A DNA stretch of 35,300 nt from a virus, in the IMG/VR virus record IMGVR_UViG_3300028361_000077, positions 1 through 35,300 of that record; one strand, written 5' to 3'. Below, piece after piece: positions 31,269-35,300 of the stretch (position 1 is the first letter of the stretch; each line of letters starts with the position of its first letter). The position numbers and the translations under genes are program-made. The notes under the pieces were generated by a model. The model saw only the letters and a list, made by a program, of their open reading frames with translations. It was not told the DNA's origin and did not search any database.

Positions 31269-31690
31269 ACCAAAAACACGTACCCGACCTAGAGCTATGC
31301 CAAGAGTTTGAACGACTGTGTAAAGAGAAAGGGATTGTAGTGCCTGAGACTGAGTTTTATTGGGTTACTCAAAAAGAACATATATGCCCAAGAGAGTATG
31401 ACTGTTGGGATATGGGACAAACAACAAGGTGCAGAACTCTAAATACATCAAAAGTGAATCTTGGGACATTGGCGAAAAGAAATGGAATCCCAGCCCCGCT
31501 AGTAAGTGAACAGGGGGAGTGGTTGCCATTGCATTACATGACCGTAAAAAATAAAGAATGGCATTGTGAAAACCTAGACTTATACATTGAGCCAGACTAC
31601 AAACCGTTATTTGGCGACGACAAAGAAGCCAACGCCAGACAAAAGTGCATTAACTACGCAATAGCCGAGGGGATAATTACAACGCTATGA
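31265..31690 (+). CDS. Hypothetical protein, 141 aa
   Basis: Unrecognised soluble protein with an acidic start (DLELCQEFERLCKEKG), several single cysteines (ICPREYDCWDMG), and a C-terminal helix ARQKCINYAIAEG. It shares ATGA overlap with the membrane protein before it. The 100 bases after it (31691-31791) hold no gene that I can support. Confidence 0.6.
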   Translation: MNQKHVPDLELCQEFERLCKEKGIVVPETEFYWVTQKEHICPREYDCWDMGQTTRCRTLNTSKVNLGTLAKRNGIPAPLVSEQGEWLPLHYMTVKNKEWHCENLDLYIEPDYKPLFGDDKEANARQKCINYAIAEGIITTL

Positions 31691-31791
31691 ACCTAGAAAC
31701 AGCCACAAAAGCGACAAGGAGCGAGAGATTGTAATCAACGTCCGAGAGGCGCTGGTAGAGGTGACAACAGAACCCGTGTTAATATCCGAGG

Positions 31792-32136
31792 ATGACAAAC
31801 CTGATACTCCAGTCAAAGATACCGTCGAAGAAGAACAGCTACCGGCTGTCGAAAGCAGGAGGGATGTACAAGCCAGCGAAGATAACGGAGTTCGAGGAGT
31901 TAGTACAGATGGAAGTACTGGTCCAAAAGACCCAGTCAGTACCCGGGACGTTCTCCCTGAAAGGAAAGTTCTACCTCTCAAAGACAGCGGACTTGGACAA
32001 CGCGACGACGACGCTACTGGACTGCCTAGAGAAAGCGGGAGTGATAGAAAACGACAAGCTCCTGGTACACCTGGACGTGTGGAAGATAGTGCAACCTAAA
32101 CGGTTTGGCTGTGAGGTCACTCTGACTGCGGTATAA
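31792..32136 (+). CDS. rusA: RusA-type Holliday junction resolvase
   Basis: 114 aa. The RusA pattern is clear: PSKKNSYRLSKAGG at the start, then the catalytic region KTADLDNATTTLLDCLEKAG with paired Asp residues, VIENDKLLVHLDVWKI with the next Asp, and a basic end. RusA cuts four-way junctions and would resolve replication or recombination intermediates before packaging. It closes the operon begun by recT. A longer overlapping frame (31761-32099) is judged a shadow. Confidence 0.85.
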   Translation: MTNLILQSKIPSKKNSYRLSKAGGMYKPAKITEFEELVQMEVLVQKTQSVPGTFSLKGKFYLSKTADLDNATTTLLDCLEKAGVIENDKLLVHLDVWKIVQPKRFGCEVTLTAV

Positions 32137-32153
32137 TAAAAACCAGAAAGGAG
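32132..32153 (+). promoter_or_regulatory. Promoter with a Shine-Dalgarno leader
   Basis: TATAAT (32132-32137) overlaps the end of rusA. The leader carries AAAGGAG (32147-32153), 5 bases before ATG 32159, which opens an 11-codon frame. This is the clearest Shine-Dalgarno sequence in the window and contrasts with the leaderless starts elsewhere. Confidence 0.6.
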
Positions 32154-32208
32154 TACAAATGTACATGCAATGCCGTTGTCACACTTATTGAAAACAGGAG
32201 AAAAGGAA

Positions 32209-32379
32209 ATGTCCCATGACCAACCGAACCTGCCTCTGGATGAGAGGTTTCGTCAAGCGGAACAATATGCCTTGGAGCTGGAAGTACCGAAATCACAACC
32301 GCAGCCGGAGATGACAGACGGGAGCTGTCCGCACCACAAAGTGTTTGTATACGGCTGTCCGTACTGTGACCCACGATGA
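32209..32379 (+). CDS. Small Cys-rich protein, 56 aa
   Basis: ATG 32209 is chosen because GGAGAAAAGGA stands just before it; ATG 32170 lacks this. The chain starts MSHDQPNLPLDERFRQAEQY and ends CPHHKVFVYGCPYCDPR, a zinc-ribbon-like C-x2-H...C-x2-C cluster. Its stop overlaps the next start (ATGA). Function unknown. Confidence 0.6.
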   Translation: MSHDQPNLPLDERFRQAEQYALELEVPKSQPQPEMTDGSCPHHKVFVYGCPYCDPR

Positions 32380-32519
32380 GGTGTAGCCGGTGTCACGCCG
32401 TCATTCCCGCAGGCGGGGCTTTCAGCCACAAGGGTATCGACTGCTGTTCCATTCACTGTTTGGCGGTTCACTTCGGTTTACTGAATCGTCAAAATCTAGG
32501 AAACTTCGAAGGGAGGTGA
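32376..32519 (+). CDS. Small Cys-rich protein, 47 aa
   Basis: Short ORF overlapping the previous gene in ATGA. Cysteines are spaced as CSRC, then DCCSIHC, with two His, suggesting bound zinc. It ends just before the terminator at 32532. The pair of adjacent Cys-rich miniproteins looks like one small operon of its own. Confidence 0.55.
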   Translation: MRCSRCHAVIPAGGAFSHKGIDCCSIHCLAVHFGLLNRQNLGNFEGR

Positions 32520-32531
32520 TCGGTATCTACT

Positions 32532-32561
32532 GAGCGGGTTAACACCCCGCTCTTTCTTTTT
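32532..32561 (+). terminator. Rho-independent terminator
   Basis: GAGCGGG (32532-32538) pairs with CCCGCTC (32546-32552), followed by TTTCTTTTT. It separates the Cys-rich miniproteins from the regulator gene. Confidence 0.9.
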
Positions 32562-32594
32562 ACCCACGTACACGTTTGCACGTTTTACTCTATA

Positions 32595-32605
32595 TGCTAT
32601 ATACT
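32595..32605 (+). promoter_or_regulatory. Leaderless promoter of the regulator gene
   Basis: TGC then TATATACT, with TATACT at 32600-32605, and 6 bases to ATG 32612. Upstream, ACACGTTTGCACG (32570-32583) resembles half sites of the CACG/CGTG palindrome. Confidence 0.7.
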
Positions 32606-32611
32606 AGCTCT

Positions 32612-32818
32612 ATGGTAAAAGAAACAGACATCAGGCGTCGAAAAAACTATTCTATTGACCCCGACCGGGCTGCGGAGCTTGCGCGAGCGACGCTAGACAT
32701 GTCCGAAGAGACAGGAATGTCTGTGAAACGACAGGCGGTACTAGATACCCTCGTGCATTTATTGGCTACGGACAGTGCCGTATATAAAAAAGTCCAGAGG
32801 CTAATCAAAAACGCATAG
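32612..32818 (+). CDS. Putative ribbon-helix-helix regulator, 68 aa
   Basis: Basic start RRRKNYSIDPDRAAELARAT, then a helix-turn-helix-like pair MSEETGMSVKRQAVLDTLVH and a basic end. The short strand followed by two helices fits a ribbon-helix-helix (CopG/Arc-like) protein. It is the best candidate in the window for a DNA-binding regulator, perhaps of the CACG/CGTG sites near its own promoter; that link is inference. An upstream GTG (32576) is in the promoter and rejected. Confidence 0.55.
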   Translation: MVKETDIRRRKNYSIDPDRAAELARATLDMSEETGMSVKRQAVLDTLVHLLATDSAVYKKVQRLIKNA

Positions 32819-32822
32819 CGCG

Positions 32823-32831
32823 TGATACAAT
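32823..32831 (+). promoter_or_regulatory. Leaderless promoter of the glycosyltransferase gene
   Basis: TGATACAAT (TACAAT 32826-32831), 6 bases TTATTT, then ATG 32838. Confidence 0.75.
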
Positions 32832-32837
32832 TTATTT

Positions 32838-33650
32838 ATGAAAGATACACCTGTAACTAGTATTCGGAACGTAGAGTTCTGCATTCACACTGAAGACAAC
32901 ACCGCTGGGCTGGAGGCATTGCTATATAGCATCGCAGAGTTCTACCCCGACGCTCGCGTACTAATCGCAGACAGCGACAAGAACCTAGACCGCGCATACT
33001 ACAAAAAGCTGCGAACGGAGCTAGCTGAAGCTGGGCTGGGCAACCGTCCGGTAATACATCACGTCGGATATAAAGTAGGAACGTCAAGGGCGCGCAACTT
33101 CCTGATGAGTCAGTCTCGACTATCCAAGCTACTATTCCTAGACGACACAATGCTGGTAACAAAAGATACCGACATCCGAAAGCTGCTGGCAGTACTAGAT
33201 TCCAACCGAACGATTGGAGTGGCTTGTGGTTTAGTAGACGAAGCGCTACCACCGGTGGCAGACGGTAAACCGATGAGCGCAGCCGGGATCAAGTTTGTAG
33301 TGACCAAGGGTGGCACAGAGTTCTTGATGATGAAAAATGACATCGCTAACTTCATCCGATACAACGCAAACGCAACCCACACTCACACAGATTTCTTTAA
33401 TAGAATGGATAAAGTACCGTTTGTAACGGTATTTGTACCCGACGTAACGATAAGTAAACAAAATGAAGTTTCAGACGAAACACCCAACAGCGACAATTCT
33501 GGAGAAGCTGCCCAATCAGTTATTCCTACTGCAAGTGACGGAAACCAAGGAGGAGGTAATAGCGCACCTGTCGGGCAAGATGAAGAAGGCAAGAGTAGCG
33601 CCCCTAGTAAATCAACTAGTGGAGGTCGTACTCGACCCGTACGGGGGTAA
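32838..33650 (+). CDS. Glycosyltransferase-like protein (GT-A type)
   Basis: 270 aa. Residues 1-200 follow the GT2/GT-A pattern: VEFCIHTEDNTAGLEALLYS, RVLIADSDKNLD, GTSRARNFLM, then LLFLDDTMLV with a DxD-like Asp pair near 98-99, the usual site for metal and nucleotide sugar. It would transfer a sugar to DNA, a protein or the host surface; which is not shown. The last 62 residues are low complexity (Ser, Gly, Asn, Asp, Pro) and overlap the IF-1-like gene in another frame, so this tail may simply follow from the overlap. Confidence 0.72.
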   Translation: MKDTPVTSIRNVEFCIHTEDNTAGLEALLYSIAEFYPDARVLIADSDKNLDRAYYKKLRTELAEAGLGNRPVIHHVGYKVGTSRARNFLMSQSRLSKLLFLDDTMLVTKDTDIRKLLAVLDSNRTIGVACGLVDEALPPVADGKPMSAAGIKFVVTKGGTEFLMMKNDIANFIRYNANATHTHTDFFNRMDKVPFVTVFVPDVTISKQNEVSDETPNSDNSGEAAQSVIPTASDGNQGGGNSAPVGQDEEGKSSAPSKSTSGGRTRPVRG

Positions 33651-33684
33651 AGCCACAAACAGAATCATCTGGTTGTTGAAATAG
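33463..33684 (+). CDS. infA: Translation initiation factor IF-1 homologue
   Basis: 73 aa, against 71-72 for bacterial IF-1. The OB-fold pattern aligns along its length: ATILEKLPNQLFLLQV, VIAHLSGKMKKARVAP (E. coli has AHISGKMRKNYIRI), VEVVLDPYGG, and a final RIIWLLK. IF-1 sits in the ribosomal A site during initiation and controls start selection with IF-2 and IF-3. The first 188 bases overlap the glycosyltransferase gene in another frame. Codons CTA and GTA match the rest of the phage. A phage copy is unusual in a genome this small. Confidence 0.85.
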   Translation: MKFQTKHPTATILEKLPNQLFLLQVTETKEEVIAHLSGKMKKARVAPLVNQLVEVVLDPYGGKATNRIIWLLK

Positions 33685-33722
33685 ATATACACTGAGCACC
33701 TGTTGTTGCTCTTTGTGTAACG

Positions 33723-33739
33723 TGCTATCGTGTAAACGT
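33723..33739 (+). promoter_or_regulatory. Shared promoter motif, copy 2
   Basis: TGCTATCGTGTAAACGT, differing in one base from 28793-28809. ATG 33761 follows 21 bases downstream. See that entry. Confidence 0.5.
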
Positions 33740-33760
33740 ACGAGGTAATTAACATATTTT

Positions 33761-34165
33761 ATGCTGAATCGAACCATTGTAGATACTATTAGAGAAAAGA
33801 CAGAAGACGTTACCAAAGCGCAAACGTTTGCCAACGAGCTATTGCGTACCGCACAAGACCGATACGGAGAACGAAACATCGTTATCAAAGGCGCAGAGGG
33901 TGAAGCTGAAACTACTGAATCCGAAGCGTGGGGTAACCTACTAGCACGCCCAATGTTTGCCGACGACTACCGCGACGCGCTCAAACTGGTACACTCGGAC
34001 GTATTCACTGCCTTTCAAAAGCAAAACGAAGCGGCTGAGGATCTAACAAAATACGTCAACACTGAGGTTGGAGTAGATATGAACCGTATGCGCATCACTG
34101 ACTACCTGACGATGACTGAGCAAATGTTTCAAATGTTAACAAAGGAAGGAGAAGCTAAAAAATAG
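33761..34165 (+). CDS. Helical hypothetical protein, 134 aa
   Basis: Unrecognised. Almost entirely helical: TIREKTEDVTKAQTFANEL, an acidic middle (GAEGEAETTESEAWG), then ITDYLTMTEQMFQMLTKEGE. It may be a small structural or DNA-associated early protein. It has the shared motif as its promoter and leads the short operon that runs into the methyltransferase gene. Confidence 0.65.
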   Translation: MLNRTIVDTIREKTEDVTKAQTFANELLRTAQDRYGERNIVIKGAEGEAETTESEAWGNLLARPMFADDYRDALKLVHSDVFTAFQKQNEAAEDLTKYVNTEVGVDMNRMRITDYLTMTEQMFQMLTKEGEAKK

Positions 34166-34170
34166 TCTTT

Positions 34171-34410
34171 ATGTTTGGAATGAATCCATTTGCTAGAAAA
34201 GAACAACCGGTACGACTCAACCGTCACGGGCGCAGGCGCGACGCTGCTATGACTAGGAAGTCACCGATGACGCGAGCTAAAGCGAAGTGGCAAAAGATGT
34301 GCGAACGGCAAGCTATTGTCCGGCGCAATGGACTGGAGTTTAGACTTAACAAAGTGCGGGAGGCTACTCGGAAACGAAACGGTCGCTGCAATAACCCACG
34401 ATTTAACTAG
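34171..34410 (+). CDS. Very basic small protein, 79 aa
   Basis: About a third Arg and Lys (RLNRHGRRRDAAMTRK, RKNGRC-type end), without hydrophobic segment. Such a protein would bind nucleic acid; no family recognised. It starts 5 bases after the previous gene and ends 1 base before the next start. Confidence 0.6.
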   Translation: MFGMNPFARKEQPVRLNRHGRRRDAAMTRKSPMTRAKAKWQKMCERQAIVRRNGLEFRLNKVREATRKRNGRCNNPRFN

Positions 34411-34411
34411 T

Positions 34412-34675
34412 ATGGGTCAACTGCAACCAGCACCACGGTTCTGTGGCGAGTGCGGTATGAACCTCAACGCATTCATAAAACACGAGGGGTTCTGTACCCT
34501 AACTGGGAATAAACTGTATCGAACATACTACGAGTGCCCAGAGTATTCATTAATAGAGAAGGAATACGAAGATAGACTTGAAGAGTCCAGAGGATTCTTT
34601 GCTCGCATTCAGCCGTATCCATTCAGGTATAATCCGCACCACCGGAGCTACGGAAACAAGACACCAGTAAAATAA
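34412..34675 (+). CDS. Small zinc-ribbon-like protein, 87 aa
   Basis: I choose ATG 34412 because it follows the previous stop by one base; ATG 34316 lies inside the basic gene. FCGECGMNL and then FCTLTGNKLYRTYYECPEY give a CxxC and two more Cys, a possible zinc ribbon. A charged helix follows, with a Tyr/Pro/His-rich end. Function unknown. Confidence 0.6.
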   Translation: MGQLQPAPRFCGECGMNLNAFIKHEGFCTLTGNKLYRTYYECPEYSLIEKEYEDRLEESRGFFARIQPYPFRYNPHHRSYGNKTPVK

Positions 34676-34678
34676 TCT

Positions 34679-35300
34679 ATGAAAAAAATCACTCCATACG
34701 ACAAGAACGCTAAAATCCACACCGACGAGCAGCTCGAGCTCTTGGCTAAGGTAGTAGCTGAGGTGGGCTGGCGACAGTCTATCGAAGTAAACATGGAGGG
34801 GGTTATAGTAGCCGGTCACGGTCGCTATATGGCGTGGGAGAAGTTTGGTAACGATATGGATCTACCTGAGCCGTGGATTATAGACGGCGAGGGAAATACT
34901 ATCCAAGGAGAGCACGCAAAGTTTGCGCTCACCTCAGAGCAAGAGGAGATGTGGCGCTTGGCTGACAATCAGATAAACGCGCTCACCGGGGTCGACCTAA
35001 AAATAGTTATTCCGCTGCTAGAAAACATGGAGCTACCAATGCTCAACCTGACCGGTTTCGACCTGGACCTATTGCAAAAGCCTGAGCCGGAGGCGGATAA
35101 CGTCCCAGATACCCCTGATACGGCAAAAACCGTAGCAGGTGACGTTTATAGCCTCGGGGAGCGACATCGGCTCGTTTGTGGCGATGCGACCATCCTAGAG
35201 GACATGGAGGTACTGATGAACGGGTACAAAGCTGATATGTGGCTTACTGACCCACCGTACAACCTCGACTATATCGGGAAGATTAAGAACGCGCTCAAAA
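34679..35300 (+). CDS. ParB-domain/DNA methyltransferase fusion, N-terminal part
   Basis: The start of the gene continued at 1-746. Residues 1 to about 100 form a ParB/Srx-like domain: TPYDKNAKIHTDEQLELLAK, then GWRQSIEVNMEGVIVAGHGR, where the GHGR motif is the ParB nucleotide-binding signature. Next comes a helical part with LADNQINALTG, then the first methyltransferase residues (GDVYSLGERHRLVCGDA). ParB-methyltransferase fusions are common in phages; the ParB part may guide the enzyme along DNA. Confidence 0.93.
   Translation, partial: MKKITPYDKNAKIHTDEQLELLAKVVAEVGWRQSIEVNMEGVIVAGHGRYMAWEKFGNDMDLPEPWIIDGEGNTIQGEHAKFALTSEQEEMWRLADNQINALTGVDLKIVIPLLENMELPMLNLTGFDLDLLQKPEPEADNVPDTPDTAKTVAGDVYSLGERHRLVCGDATILEDMEVLMNGYKADMWLTDPPYNLDYIGKIKNALK
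35157..35300. repeat. Terminal redundancy, right copy
   Basis: Copy of bases 1-144 with a single change at 35283. It shows that the molecule is circular or circularly permuted. Confidence 0.93.

Noticed and set aside
31677-32099. Open frame before and across rusA, with a coding-like stretch HKSDKEREIVINVREALVEV
   Set aside because: There is no ATG in frame (only GTG 31761), and most of it shadows rusA. A broken or frameshifted small gene at 31691-31791 is possible but unproven.

Overview
The window is a complete, circularly closing genome of a small tailed phage with siphovirus (HK97-type) organisation. Bases 1-144 recur at 35157-35300 with one mismatch (127 C, 35283 T), so the unit length is about 35,156 bp and the methyltransferase gene is cut by the linearisation point. 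Nearly all genes lie on the + strand. No integrase, excisionase or CI-type repressor is recognisable, so I see no lysogeny module. The genetic code appears standard, with TAA, TAG and TGA all used as stops.

Layout. 1-1.4 kb: end of a ParB-methyltransferase fusion and small genes. 1.37-1.57 kb: a highly structured non-coding stretch just before the terminase genes. 1.6-7.8 kb: TerS, TerL, a portal-MuF fusion, prohead protease and major capsid protein, closed by a terminator. 7.9-11.9 kb: small genes, then virion-type proteins whose codon use differs from the rest, including one with 23 copies of a 14-residue repeat. 11.9-15.4 kb: head-tail connectors, a lysozyme-like protein and the tail tube. 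15.5 kb: a lone minus-strand TM2-domain gene. 15.8-21 kb: tail chaperones with a -1 frameshift, tape measure, tail hub and a glycine-rich tail protein. 21-22.8 kb: lysis genes. 23-24.7 kb: small genes and three structured RNA candidates, one clearly derived from tRNA-Leu. 25.3-32.1 kb: RecT-like annealing protein, a RecB-type nuclease fused to an FtsK-type motor, a DnaA domain IV-like protein, a replication initiator with iteron-like repeats inside its gene, and a RusA-type resolvase. 32.2-34.7 kb: Cys-rich miniproteins, a putative regulator, a glycosyltransferase-like protein, an IF-1 homologue and small genes, leading into the ParB-methyltransferase.

The strongest genome-wide signal is leaderless gene structure. 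At about fifteen gene starts a -10 element, often extended (TGnTACAAT type), ends only 6-8 bases before the ATG. This puts the transcription start on or next to the A of the start codon, with no Shine-Dalgarno sequence. Together with a phage-encoded IF-1-like protein, this suggests a host in which leaderless mRNA is common, and possibly a phage that adjusts initiation. The lysozyme-like protein and many small ORFs remind me of Patescibacteria/CPR genomes, but that host guess is only an inference.

The most unusual systems are the nuclease-FtsK fusion beside RecT, the IF-1 homologue overlapping the glycosyltransferase gene in another frame, and the tRNA-Leu-like RNA extended by a perfect 25-bp stem.
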